NCBI GenBank assembly: GCA_037957365.1
Contig: JARHVA010001923.1
Location: 1,480,001-1,544,000 of the forward strand
DNA: 64,000 nt
Reading direction: 5' to 3'
Origin: Torreya grandis
Taxonomy: Eukaryota > Streptophyta > Pinopsida > Cupressales > Taxaceae
The stretch's first letter is position 1, and each line of letters begins with the position of its first letter. Shown here piece after piece: positions 38,201 to 48,120 of the stretch. Under the pieces are notes generated by a model, which saw only the letters and a program-made list of their open reading frames with translations, was not told the origin of the DNA and searched no databases. The translations under genes were made by a program, and so were the position numbers.

Positions 38201-41200
38201 ACTCCTTTGTTTAAGAATACATTGTACATACTATGGTATCTTCAAAAACCATAACCTCTAGTATGAATCTTCACTTTCCTACCCAAGAAATGACTTCTCC
38301 TCAGGTTGAGAGGACAAAAATTTATTATAAGAGAAAAACCTGAGTAGAAAGGCCATAGACATCATTTGCGGAGGGACCAACATAGTAGGTATAACCTTCA
38401 ATTGAGGCTAAGACAAGCCATGAGGTAGATGAAGATGATATATATCGATCTAAATTATTAAGATTATAAGGATTAAAAATAAAGGCATCCCTTAGTGGTG
38501 ACCAATTAGGTAAGGGTGCTCTATTTACTTGTCCCCTTGTCCTTTCTCGTATTACATCATTATCAATTATTTCTTAATTTATATTTCTAATTATATCTTC
38601 TTTTCCTCATGTGTCATCATTACCTTCTAGGCCTATTTTTATTATGTCAACAATTGATCCTTTAGTCTTCATCTCTATTTCCACTACCACTAGCCAACCC
38701 ATCACGCAAGTGCTTCCCATATTGAATTGAGTTCACCAATGCCCTCATCAGGAGTAATGAAAACCACATTAGTGGTGGCCACAAAAAGATCTCTCAAGAA
38801 TAAACCAATCTACAGTATTCATCCCATGCCACATCTAGGGAATGTATATTGGTCCAAAATAATATGGATTTAAATACCTAAGACATCCCTTAAGACTAAG
38901 CATATAGAAGAGACGCAAATAGAGGCATGCACATTAGGTCCATAAAAGTTGACTCTTCTAGATTGGACCAAGAAATTAGGAGTGTCAGCTTCTGAGAGGC
39001 CAACCTTGAATATCACTAATTTACCCAGTATGATCTCACTCTTTGATAAATCAACTAATTTAATGAAAAGGGTGAGGAAGAGGAAGATAGAAGATAATAG
39101 TGGGTGAGGCCTAATTCTATAAGAAATAGAATAGATTTACTCTTTTTTAAAAAGACAAGATAGAAAGAAGGGCCAGTCCCCTTACATTGAAGATTTTAAG
39201 TCCTACATGGAGACCCACACTAGAACAATGTTATCCATTCATGAAAGAACATAATAGGTAAGCAAATAATTAGAAGAAGATATAGAAACCCTTAAGGAAC
39301 AATAATATGTAATCCATGTTCCTTATGGGATGAACAAGATGTTCAAAGTGAAACATTGAGGTTATATGAAATTTGAGATATCGTTCATTCTTTAAGAGCA
39401 TAATTGGCTCCCCATACAACCAAAACAACAAAATGTTTTAAGTTTCTCAAGGAATATGAGAATAGATTAAATTTCTTAGGTTTGTATGCTACCAATAAAG
39501 CATCAACCATTTGAATTTGATGACCCCCTAGAGGCTGTAAATGCACTAAATCTAGTAGCCATTAGGACCCAAGATGCCTAGGAATGGGTAGATGCTATTG
39601 ATGATGTAGTTACTAAGATCAAAAAATAAGAGAATTATGTATTTCAAATTTTTAATGAGCTATAATTGACACGTGCATGAGATAACACTAGTAAGTTAGT
39701 GGACAGGTTTGGTTTTGACTAAATGATACAATAAGCTTCAAATAATTTCAAGCAGAGTTTAAAAGGACTGACTTTAGAAGATATTAAGGCAAACTTGAGC
39801 TTGGTAAGGAAAAAGGGAATTTAAGTGGAAGTATTTTGGGTATGGTTCTAAGATACCAAAATAAAGCATGCAAGGATAATGGCACAATTAGATAGGTTAA
39901 ATAGACCTCATGTCCTAGATATGAGCATAGTATAGGCATAACATGCCCAAGGATACAAACACTATTAGGAGCTAGAGGCCAAGAAGATGTCTAATTCAAC
40001 ACCACCTACTAGTTTAGATTAGACTCCACTTAATGTGCTAGCTTCAACATCACCTACAACTTTAATCCCTCCCAATTTAGTGAGTGCATCAACTTTGCCT
40101 TCTAACTTAGCTCAAATTACCACTGTAGTTCTAACTACCACTTTAGTTAAAGATACCACCTTATCTCTAGTCATAAATTTATTTATTTTTATAACTTTAA
40201 TTCCTTCCATTTTAACCAATTAAACTTGAGCTATAACTACCACTTCAATTCTAGACACAACAATAAGTAGTGTCATGCAAGAATTGAGCTAACTTTAACC
40301 TAAGACTAATTTTATATTCAAAATTTTCATGTAATGCTTATAATAACAACCATGGATAGTTAGGACTTGTTATATTTATGTTATAATTAAACAAATTATT
40401 CTTCTATCATACACACATTCATGTTTGATGTAAACTATAAATTATAACATACAATTTTATATTGAACTAGAACTTAGCTTCTAGTTATTTTGATGTAAAC
40501 TAAAGTTTTGATACACTTGGAGGATGAGTCAACCCTTTCCCCAGGTCAATACTTGTAAAAACCTATTTCAAAGGTTTGAAATTTTGATCAATATACATGA
40601 AGAAATCAAGTGATTGATTGTCATGCAACTATGTTTGTTATATTTTCTTCCTTACCTACATTATTGAAATTGTAGATTCTTTGTCTATATCAATTTAATA
40701 AGTTTGAAGTGTGTTAATTCTAAGATGAATATAATTATTTTAATTGATGAATATTGATCTTAAATGTGTAAAAACTATTGAGGATTAATAAAATTACATT
40801 AGTTTAAGTGATTAGTATAGATTAAATTGATAATCTAAAGTGTGTAGGAGTATTTCCTTTGGTATAGTCTTCTAGGTGTGTGTTATAGCTATTCTAAACA
40901 ACTTTCTGGTCCAAGCTATAATCTCTCAGATAAGGGTGTGTAACAAAAATATAAGGAGATTAATCTTTAATTGAGATCATTAAGCTTCTTATACTTGTTT
41001 TCCTAAATTCCTAACTATGCTTATTTGTGAGTGTGTAATAGCTATAAGTGGAAAAATTAGTCTTGGAGATACTCTTCCACCAAAGAAACAACCTTAGAAG
41101 TGACCTTTCAAGAACACATATCCCTATTATTTATTTCCCCTCTTTTGAGTTTATTTAATATCTACCCACCATAGAGTAACTCTCCATCCATCCAATTCAT

Positions 41201-41412
41201 TTAGTGATGACTTTCTATTAGATTTCACACATCTATCTACAAACCTGGTTAAATAACATGTAAGCTCAACCCATTATTCCACCACTTGGTTGTTTTCACT
41301 ATATACTTATAACTCATGCCCTAGAGTGAACCTCACTTTTATATAAATCCTATAACATTATATTCTAACTCATTAATTCTTCTATGGTGTGCATAAAGCC
41401 CATATCAATAGA
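35237..41412 (+). repeat. Element B right terminal repeat (putative 3' LTR, 6.18 kb)
   Basis: It starts TGTATTCAACACACCCCACC like the left copy and aligns with it to ATCAATAGA at 41404-41412. It holds the same three parts: GAA/TTC-rich non-coding start, gene-like ORF, and non-coding tail. Confidence 0.7.
36898..40310 (+). pseudogene. Unrecognised ORF inside element B right terminal repeat
   Basis: ATG 36898 opens MDSPRKDFHTQGNYQ, the counterpart of the ORF at 21458. PLHLPKFIPNKVA (about 37480), a Ser/Thr/Pro segment near 38.6-38.7 kb, the helical segment near 39.4-39.9 kb and the Thr/Ser/Pro tail near 40.0-40.2 kb follow in the same order. It has many stops and frame changes, at positions only partly shared with the left copy, so much of the decay followed insertion. 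The family is not recognised. Confidence 0.5.
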
Positions 41413-41418
41413 GTGTGT

Positions 41419-42143
41419 ATCCAATGTCTTCTTAATACCATATCAAAGATGATTGTGGAAGGGATAATTAAGAAGTTAGCAACCAAATGTACAAGACCAA
41501 CCTATAAAGGTAGGTCAATCTCACAAATAAGCTTATAACATTCCCCATCAAATGTTTAAATTGATTTTTCTAAGGGGTATAAATCATGATGAGTATAACT
41601 CAAGTGTGTAAGTAATATCATAGTGCAAACATTTTTGTTTGCACCGTTATTAATTATAACACTATGTATAGGGTGTTTTTCAAGGTATGATCAAATGAAT
41701 AGAGAATGAATATTAGAGTCAGTATCCTTAATTTAACTATTATCAAAGGAAATAGAAGGTTTTTTAACCATAAGAGGTATATGTCATGTGTAAGTACCAA
41801 TAGTTTCATTTAGGTGCCCATAATGCGATGGAAGTGTTGACCAAATTTGACATGTAGGTCAAATTAGGACTCCTATAGATAAAAAATTGAGTTTTAGGTG
41901 TTTTATGGGTCTAATATATATGTCTTAAGGTGTATTATATGTCATTTATTATGATTTCATGTTATACTAGGCTTGGTCATTAGTCATTTCAATCATTATA
42001 TCATTTTGAGTAATTTTGAGGTTAAAAGGGGGAATTTAGTGACTTGTACAACCCCCTTGGGAAATGTGAAGGTTAAAAAAGGTGATGTGATTCTCCATGT
42101 GTCATCATATGCCTTAATCAACTATTGGTAACTGAAAGTGGTA
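41419..42143. other. Intergenic DNA between elements B and C
   Basis: This is AT-rich sequence without a conserved frame. It is the left part of the target into which element C inserted; the right part continues at 46099. Confidence 0.5.
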
Positions 42144-42148
42144 GGTTT

Positions 42149-42881
42149 TTTTGTGGTGTGGAGCTAAAAGCTTCAACTATTTGCAGACACTAGAAGGAAG
42201 GATGCTGAAGAACCAGAGCCACCGGCGTCGGCAGTATGACCGACGTTGATCAAGTGCAGTGGAGAAGGAGACCGGTGACGGCAGGAAGTCGGCCGATGTC
42301 GGCAGCACCAGACCAGTAGGGACCGGCGTCGGTCGCCTGTGTATTTTTGGAACTGCTGTTGACGAACAGTCAGTTAGTTGAACCGAGTGTTTGCATGCTA
42401 AGGGGCTAATTTAAGTCGCGAGCTGTGTGTCTAATTTTAGTAGTTAGATTTCTATTTTTGTAAGCATGGGATCTTATTTATAGACCCATAAGGCATGTAT
42501 TGTAAGAATGAATTCTAAGGCAAGTAAAAAGGCATTGAAGCTAGCAAGGTCAAGGAGATCTACAGGTGTAAGGTCAAGGAGATCAGCTGAAGCATTCAAA
42601 GAGGGATAGCAACTCAGGCTTTAGAGTTGTTGTGTTGAGCAAGAGAGAGAGGGAAGAAGGTCTTGAGGTGTGGCAAGCCTTTGAGGTGGAGGAAGAAGTG
42701 GCATCTTCCTTATTGTATTTTCTTCTAGTAGTATTTAATACAAGAGTGTGTATTGTCTCTCAAATTCTTTGTTGTCTGAAGTTTCTAGCTACTTTATCAT
42801 TCTGGTATAATTCCATGTTTAATTGCATATAAGAAAGTAATCAATTGTGCTCTAATTGGTAGAGCTACAGATCCCCTAACA
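42149..42881 (+). repeat. Element C 5' LTR
   Basis: It begins TTTTGTGGTGTGG against TGTTGTGGTGTGG in the 3' copy, so the terminal TG has mutated, and it ends CCCCTAACA. A TTATTTATAG promoter-like motif lies near 42474. It contains five CpG-rich palindromic motifs at 42218-42340. Confidence 0.92.
42218..42345. promoter_or_regulatory. CpG-rich GACGTC-type motif cluster in element C LTR
   Basis: Motifs CCGGCGTCGG, CCGACGTTG, CCGGTGACGG, GTCGGCCGATGTCGG and CCGGCGTCGGTCG lie within 130 bases. The 3' LTR counterpart (45430-45555) reads CCGGCGTCAG, CTGACGTCGGTC and CCGACGTCAG. The common core is near (A)CCGACGTCGGT, which contains GACGTC, the core of bZIP C-box/as-1-like sites. Differences between the LTRs are mostly CpG to TpG/CpA. 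A promoter role is inference. Confidence 0.5.
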
Positions 42882-42883
42882 AG

Positions 42884-42895
42884 TGGTATCAGAGC
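42884..42895 (+). other. Primer-binding site, initiator tRNA-Met (element C)
   Basis: TGGTATCAGAGC begins two bases after the 5' LTR. It is the standard copia site complementary to the 3' end of initiator tRNA-Met. Confidence 0.92.
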
Positions 42896-42973
42896 TACGA
42901 TTTGCAGGAAGCAGGGTATTGTTTTTTATTACAGGTCATTCACAGGGTTTTTTGATTGAGTGGGAGTTCAGCA

Positions 42974-44434
42974 ATGGCAGAAGAAAGTAGACTACGAATG
43001 GAGAAGTTTAACGGCAAGAATTATCAACATTGGAGGATGCAGATTGAGGACTATTTGTATCAGAAGGATCTGTACTTACCGTTGGGTGGGGTTGCATGCA
43101 AGCCCACATATATAAAGGATGAAGAATGGAACGTTCTTGATCAGAAGGCTCTCGGTTCCATAAGGTTGAGCCTTGCATCGTCTGTGATTTTTAGCTTATC
43201 ACAGTGCAAGACAATGGAAGAGTTGATAAAGTCCTTGGTGAATTTATACGAAAAGCCCTCGGCTTCTAACAAGGTATACCTTATGAAGCAGCTATTTACT
43301 TTGCAAATGCAGGAAGGTGGATCGATACATACTCATCTCAGTGATTTCCATGGTTTGGTAAACCAATTAGCTTCAGTCAATATTGTTTTTGATGATGAGG
43401 TAAAGGCTCTCTTGATTTTATGTTCTTTGCCTAAAAGTTGGGATGGTATGGTTATGGCAGTAAGTAATTCTGCATCTGCTTCTAAAATCTTAAAAGTTGA
43501 TGATGTTGTGAGTGTGATCTTGAATGAAGAAATATGCAGGAGAAGCACATGTGAATCATCAGAGAATGCTCTAAGTGCAGAAACCAGGGAAAGGAAAAGG
43601 GAGAAGGTTGAGCAAGGGAAATCAAGGTCGGGAAGGAGATCCGAGTCCAAAGGTATTACCTGCTGGTTTTGTGGAAAGAAAGGACATACAAAGAAGGAGT
43701 GTTGGTTGAGAGATAAAGAGAATCAACATACAGGTATGGGAGAAGCAAAGGATGCAAATATTGTGATGCAGGATGCTCTCATACTTTCTTCAGATAGTCA
43801 GGTAGGATCATGGATTTTAGATTCTGGTTCATCTTTTCATGCATCCCCAAATAGAGATTTGTTCTACGAGTATGAACAAGGAGACTTTGGAGTTCTTTAT
43901 TTAGGGGATGGTACGCCTTGTCAGATAGTTGGCAAAGGGAAAGTGCAACTGAGATTGCAGATTGACAACACGTGGGTGTTGAAAGAGGTCATGCATGTTC
44001 TGATTCTAAAGCAGAGTCTGATTTTTGTAGGAAGGTTGGGAGATGAGGGATGCAAAATAACCCTCAAAGTAGATTCTTGGAAGGTTACCAAGGGAGCACT
44101 TGTTCTAGCAAGAGGTAAGAAAGTAGATACTCTTTATCTATCTACTTGTATTACTGATTCCACTTCTGGTGTAGATTCGAAGATGTGGCCTAATAGGCTT
44201 GGTCACAAGAATAGGAAGGGAATGGAAGTTCTTGATTCAAAAGGTATGCATTCAAATTTGGAAAGCATAGATACAGTTCATTGCAAAAAGAGGAAATTTG
44301 ATGCTTTTGACAGGAACAAAGAAGCCTTGGTGTTTATGGAGGAGATGAAGGACAGAGATCAGTCACAGGGGCTGAATAAGTCTGAGCAGGGTAGCATGGA
44401 CAGAGGTTTGATCCAAGAAGAGCTCACGGATTAA
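42974..44434 (+). CDS. gag: Ty1/copia Gag-protease, intact ORF of 486 codons (element C)
   Basis: The start chosen is ATG 42974, the first ATG of the frame, 78 bases after the primer-binding site. Copia Gag N terminus: MEKFNGKNYQHWRMQIEDYL, then LYEKPSASNKVYLMKQLF and DDEVKALLILCSLPKSW. A basic linker (about residues 198-225) leads to an intact CCHC knuckle, CWFCGKKGHTKKEC (about residue 229). Protease: WILDSGSSFHASP, with catalytic DSG intact near residue 281. A GAG-pre-integrase start (MWPNRLGHKNRKGMEVLDSK) follows, but its metal-binding cysteines are gone and the ORF ends in unrelated sequence. No stop or frameshift breaks it, unlike every other element protein in this window. It would form virus-like particles and could package its own or relatives' RNA. 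Confidence 0.9.
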   Translation: MAEESRLRMEKFNGKNYQHWRMQIEDYLYQKDLYLPLGGVACKPTYIKDEEWNVLDQKALGSIRLSLASSVIFSLSQCKTMEELIKSLVNLYEKPSASNKVYLMKQLFTLQMQEGGSIHTHLSDFHGLVNQLASVNIVFDDEVKALLILCSLPKSWDGMVMAVSNSASASKILKVDDVVSVILNEEICRRSTCESSENALSAETRERKREKVEQGKSRSGRRSESKGITCWFCGKKGHTKKECWLRDKENQHTGMGEAKDANIVMQDALILSSDSQVGSWILDSGSSFHASPNRDLFYEYEQGDFGVLYLGDGTPCQIVGKGKVQLRLQIDNTWVLKEVMHVLILKQSLIFVGRLGDEGCKITLKVDSWKVTKGALVLARGKKVDTLYLSTCITDSTSGVDSKMWPNRLGHKNRKGMEVLDSKGMHSNLESIDTVHCKKRKFDAFDRNKEALVFMEEMKDRDQSQGLNKSEQGSMDRGLIQEELTD

Positions 44435-44467
44435 AAATTCATCACTTACAAGAAGACACAGACACTG

Positions 44468-44715
44468 ATGTCGGTAGCTTGGCACCGACGTCAGTCATCC
44501 AGATACCAACATCAATCATGTGCAGACCAACAGGGTCGGTAGGTCAGACAGGAGAAGTCTGACGTTGGTCATAAGGACCAACGTCGGTAGGAGGGACACC
44601 GGCGTTGGCCAGGGAAATGACGTTGGTAGTCAGGATCAGTGTAGGGAACTAACATCGATCGGAAGCAGACTTGGAGATGGTCTAGATCGGTCACTGGAAC
44701 GGATGTTGGGTGAAT
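44468..44715. repeat. Internal CpG-rich motif array (element C)
   Basis: About ten variants of the LTR motif follow one another, for example ACCGACGTCAGTC, TGACGTTGGTC, CCAACGTCGGTAGG, CACCGGCGTTGGCC, TGACGTTGGTAG and CATCGATCGG. It begins just after the gag-protease stop. Motif and spacing resemble the LTR cluster, so the array probably expanded from the same unit. Confidence 0.65.
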
Positions 44716-44819
44716 TACTAAGTCTCAAACACCCATGTAGAGGTCAGAAAAGGTATGTGAACCTCATATTCGTTGTTCACCTTCTTTATATTACTTACTG
44801 ATAGTCACGAACTAGGAAG

Positions 44820-45300
44820 ATGGAAGAAGCAATGCAGGTAGAATCCAGAAACAGTGGGAGCTTGGCATGGATGAGGAGTGTGAGTCCTTGGAGAACCAAA
44901 CAGGTATTTATTGGTAGTGTTGTCAGCTGGAAGGAAGCACTGGATAGAGGGATGGATTCCCGTTTTAGAGAAGAGAGTGGATGGATACATGAGACAAAAG
45001 GCTATGGTATATGGTCTTGATTATGCTGCAGAACAATGGAGGTTTGAACATTGTATTTTATCTTTACCAGGTTGGATAATATTAGCTACATTATCCTGTT
45101 ACTGTATTGTGTTACTTATTGCAGGGTTTCATATATAGGGAGTTTTATGAGCTAAGGGTAGAGTTGGTTCAGAAGTATGTCATGGAGAATTTGGGAGTAG
45201 CAAAATTCTTGTGGCATAAGATACAGGGATTGCATCATAGGTTTGCATGGTGGTTGGTCTTCAAGAGTGACATTGAAGAGGGATACAGAGCCTAAGGAAC
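44820..45300 (+). pseudogene. Scrambled RT remnant (element C)
   Basis: Across several frames there are pieces of the copia RT N-terminal part: EEAMQVESRN and WELGMDEECESLENQTG (about 44826-44910), then LSAGRKHWIEG, and DGYMRQKAMVYG, which resembles the K-YKARLVVKG segment. The final stretch (KYVMENLGVAKFLWHKI, near 45180) I cannot place. Small indels break all of it. RT core motifs are absent, so this is residue of pol, not a gene. Confidence 0.5.
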
Positions 45301-45349
45301 AAAATAGATGGTGTACAGGTACAGGTACAAGTTGCAGCTGTTTATCTCC

Positions 45350-45360
45350 AAGTGGGAGAT
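45350..45360 (+). other. Polypurine tract of element C
   Basis: AAGTGGGAGAT lies immediately before the 3' LTR start TGTTGTGG. It is the typical copia arrangement. Confidence 0.85.
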
Positions 45361-46093
45361 TGTTGTGGTGTGGAGCTAAAAGCTTCAACTATTTGTAGAC
45401 ACTAGAAGGAAGGATGCTGAAGAACCAGAGCCACCGGCGTCAGCAGTATGACTGACGTCGGTCAAGTGCAGTGGAGAAGGAGACCGGTGACTACAGGAAG
45501 TCGGCCGATGTCGGTAGCACCAGACCAGCAGGCACCGACGTCAGTTGCCTGTGTATTTTTGGAACTACTATTGACGAACAGTCAGTTAGTTGAACCGAGT
45601 GTTTACATGCTAAGGGGCTAATTTAAGTTGCGAGTTGTGTGTCTAATTTTAGTAGTTAGATTTCTATTTTTGTACACATGGGATCTTATTTATAGACCCA
45701 TAAGGCATGTATTGTAAGAATGAATTCTAAGGCAAGTAAAAAGGCATTGAAGCTAGCAAGGTCAAGGAGATCTACAGGTGTAAGGTCAAGGAGATCAGCT
45801 GAAGCATTCAAGGAGGGATAGCAACTCAGGCTTTAGAGTTATTGTGTTGAGCAAGAGAGAGAGGGAAGAAGGTCTTGAGGTGTGGCAAGCCTTTGAGGTG
45901 GAGGAAGAAGTGGCATCTTCCTTATTGAATTTTCTTCTAGTAGTATTTAATACAAGAGTGTGTATTGTCTCTCAAATTCTTTGCTGTCTCAAGTTTCTAG
46001 CTACTTTATCATTCTGGTATAATTTCGTGTTTAATTGCATATAAGAAAGTAATCAATTGTGCTCTAATTGGTAGAGCTACGGATCCCTTGACA
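45361..46093 (+). repeat. Element C 3' LTR
   Basis: It starts TGTTGTGGTGTGG, ends CCCTTGACA, and is followed by the GGTTT target duplicate. It is 733 bp, the same length as the 5' LTR. Confidence 0.93.
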
Positions 46094-46098
46094 GGTTT

Positions 46099-46780
46099 TT
46101 CAGAAGAAAGACTAATTAACTTAGGAAAAGAGATGAGTTTGGCACTTGTACAGACCATAGGGAAGTGTGCCACATAGGGATAAGATCATGGAATGTATAT
46201 TTAGCTTCCTTAAGAACAATTATATTTTTTAAATTCTTTGTAAGTTCCATTTCTAAGCTTAGACCATTATGCTCCTTTTTCACCCTTCTAGACACATAGA
46301 ACCAATCTTTAGGTTTGTACTTCGTATGACTAGTAGGGGAGGTTCCAAGTAAAATGCCTTTTGGAGGTAAAATTAAACTTAGATAAATTCATTTCCATAA
46401 AAATATTTTGAATAATAATGGCCTATACTTTATGAACTATCCTCATGAAGTTGGCTATGTTTTTTTGTTTACTAATTTGTGTACTTATAGGTTTTGCCTT
46501 GGTTTGAGTAGTTCCATACAATACATATATATATGTGGTTTCTAGATGATTTTTAATATATCCCCTCACTTTAACCATGATTTTTTTCACATTTCAAGGT
46601 GTTTTGATGAGCCAAGTAGCTCAAGTTACAAGAGGAAGCACTTTTTTATGCAACAAGCAAGTTTCCACCATTTTTAAGAGCTTCATGATTTAATGGTGAA
46701 TTAAATGAGTTTTTATAGTTTCATCCTCATATTTATGATGTCTTCTTTTTATCCTTTAACATTCAATATCTTTCTCCAAG
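46099..46780. other. Intergenic DNA right of element C
   Basis: This AT-rich DNA has no conserved frame. It continues the pre-insertion target from 42143 and leads into the rearranged copia locus. Confidence 0.5.
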
Positions 46781-47216
46781 TAATCTCCATGAGAGTGCAA
46801 TCATAAAACACCATACAGTCAATCTAACTATTATACCAGCCAAAGTGCACATACAGGTACCTCATGACGGTGTCATGCTAGATGAGAAGTATTAATGGTG
46901 TTTTATAACCTATGAGATGTGAGGAGTGAATTTTGAGTCATTGGAATTAATATAGATTCCATTGGTGGTTAATATAAAGAACACATTGTCACATTTTCCT
47001 CACTGCCTGTAAATGAAATCTCCACCTACAGGTGGCATTGGCAAAGATTTAGAAGTGTTTGTATGGAGAACATGAGATAGGTTGATAAATTTTTTGATGA
47101 CCTAGAATATGGTGAAGTATAATAGACCTTATTTGAGGTGTGATATTGATAAAACAAGAAGTGAGAATCTCCCTAAGACCTAATGACTGTATTTAGGGAT
47201 TTAATCCCCAAAATGA
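46781..47216. repeat. Left 0.44 kb flanking direct repeat of complex D
   Basis: It runs from TAATCTCCATGAGAGTGC to ...AATCCCCAAAATGA and aligns with 51797-52239 by eye throughout. It ends exactly where the LTR tail TGTTAGG begins. On the right side the matching copy follows a PBS-like site, so the block is probably the untranslated leader of this copia family. Confidence 0.8.
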
Positions 47217-48120
47217 TGTTAGGAATTAAGTGAATATAAACCAAATTTAATCCACCATAAAATCACATAACTAGATTTCAAATGTGTGAAAAATAGATTT
47301 AATTATGTGGAAACAATTACTTCAATCATAGTTTAAATTAAAGCATAATGGAGAGAACAAAACCAAATCTAAACATAGTCTCAACTTGTCCAATGTGACC
47401 ACCATCCTAGCCTTATACCTTTTTCTCCCTTGATCCTCTTATTTTATCCTAAAGATCCACTTTTTGGAAATGCACTCTTTCCCTTTAGTATATGTACCAA
47501 ATCCCATGTTTGGTTCTCCATGAGAGATCTATGCTCCTCATCTGTGGCTTATTCCCATTTCATCTTGGCATCTACTTGCATTACTTCTTCATAACACTTT
47601 GGTTCTCCATTGTCAATGAGTAACAAATAATTCAAAGAAGGAAAAAACTGTTTAGGTTCTTTTCTTACCCTAGAATATCTTCTTACCATAGGATTTTGGT
47701 GTCCTTATGTATAATATTCTTGAACTAATTCATTATATACTTTTCCATCTACAATGTCATCCAAAACTATGTACTCATTTTGTTCCTATTCATGTTCCTG
47801 AAGTTGATCCTTATACATGACTTTTTCATTAAATACTACATCTCTAGACCAAAATATATTCTTATCTTTAATACTCCATAAATTAAAACCAAATCCATCC
47901 TCACCATATCCAATAAAGGTGCATATCTCTAATTTAGCCTCTAACTTGGTCCTATTATCTTTCTTGATGAGGGAAAAAGCCTCACATCCAAAGACTCTAA
48001 GAAAAGAATAATCAACATTCTTACCAAACTAATTTTGTTCAAGAATACCTCCATCCAAAGGCATAGAAGGTCCTTTATTAATCAAATATATTGTTGTGCT
48101 AACTTCTTCTACCCAAAATT
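47217..48120 (-). pseudogene. Copia integrase C-end / RT N-end fused to LTR tail, copy 1
   Basis: On the minus strand this 0.9 kb block runs from the integrase C-terminal part (FWVEE, then the PSMPLDGG-like segment near 48.06 kb) through the RT N-terminal part. RT stops after the YKARMVV codons (about 47400), where about 180 bases of LTR tail ending CCTAACA (47217) begin. It aligns with 49927-50841 over its full length. The RT catalytic core is absent. Stops are frequent. Confidence 0.72.

Larger units (their letters stand above)
19821..41412 (+). mobile_element. Element B: giant Ty3/gypsy element with 6.2 kb terminal repeats
   Basis: Terminal direct repeats of about 6.15 kb (19821-25968, 35237-41412) bracket a 9.3 kb internal region holding gag, protease, RNase H, RT, a second RNase H and integrase in plus orientation. 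Both repeats start TGTATTCAACACACC. Homology stops abruptly at both outer and inner edges. The word AGAGTGTGT precedes the left repeat (19812-19820) and overlaps the end of the right one (41410-41418), a candidate target duplication whose exact limits are ambiguous. Against the LTR reading, I see no polypurine tract directly before 35237 and no clear primer-binding site after 25968. Without the LINE-like insertion in gag the element would be about 19 kb. All coding regions are broken. Confidence 0.65.
42149..46093 (+). mobile_element. Element C: gag-protease-only Ty1/copia element
   Basis: LTRs of equal length (42149-42881 and 45361-46093, 733 bp) differ at about 31 positions by eye. They are flanked by the exact target duplication GGTTT (42144-42148, 46094-46098). 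A primer-binding site matching initiator tRNA-Met follows the 5' LTR, and a copia-type polypurine tract precedes the 3' LTR. The 2.5 kb internal region has one intact gag-protease ORF, a CpG-rich motif array, and scrambled remnants of RT. Integrase core, RT core and RNase H are missing. It fits the known class of short non-autonomous elements that keep gag. Its low LTR divergence and many retained CpGs make it the youngest element here. Confidence 0.93.

Noticed and set aside
42632..42832. 66-codon ORF present almost identically at 42632 and 45844
   Set aside because: It lies inside both LTRs of element C and is conserved only because the LTRs are. It has no domain or coding signature and does not read into gag.
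42884..42895. tRNA fragment (TGGTATCAGAGC also at 54272)
   Set aside because: These are retroelement primer-binding sites directly after LTRs, not tRNA genes. No cloverleaf surrounds them.
43333..43650. 105-codon minus-strand ORF
   Set aside because: It is antisense to the intact element C gag frame and has no domain of its own.
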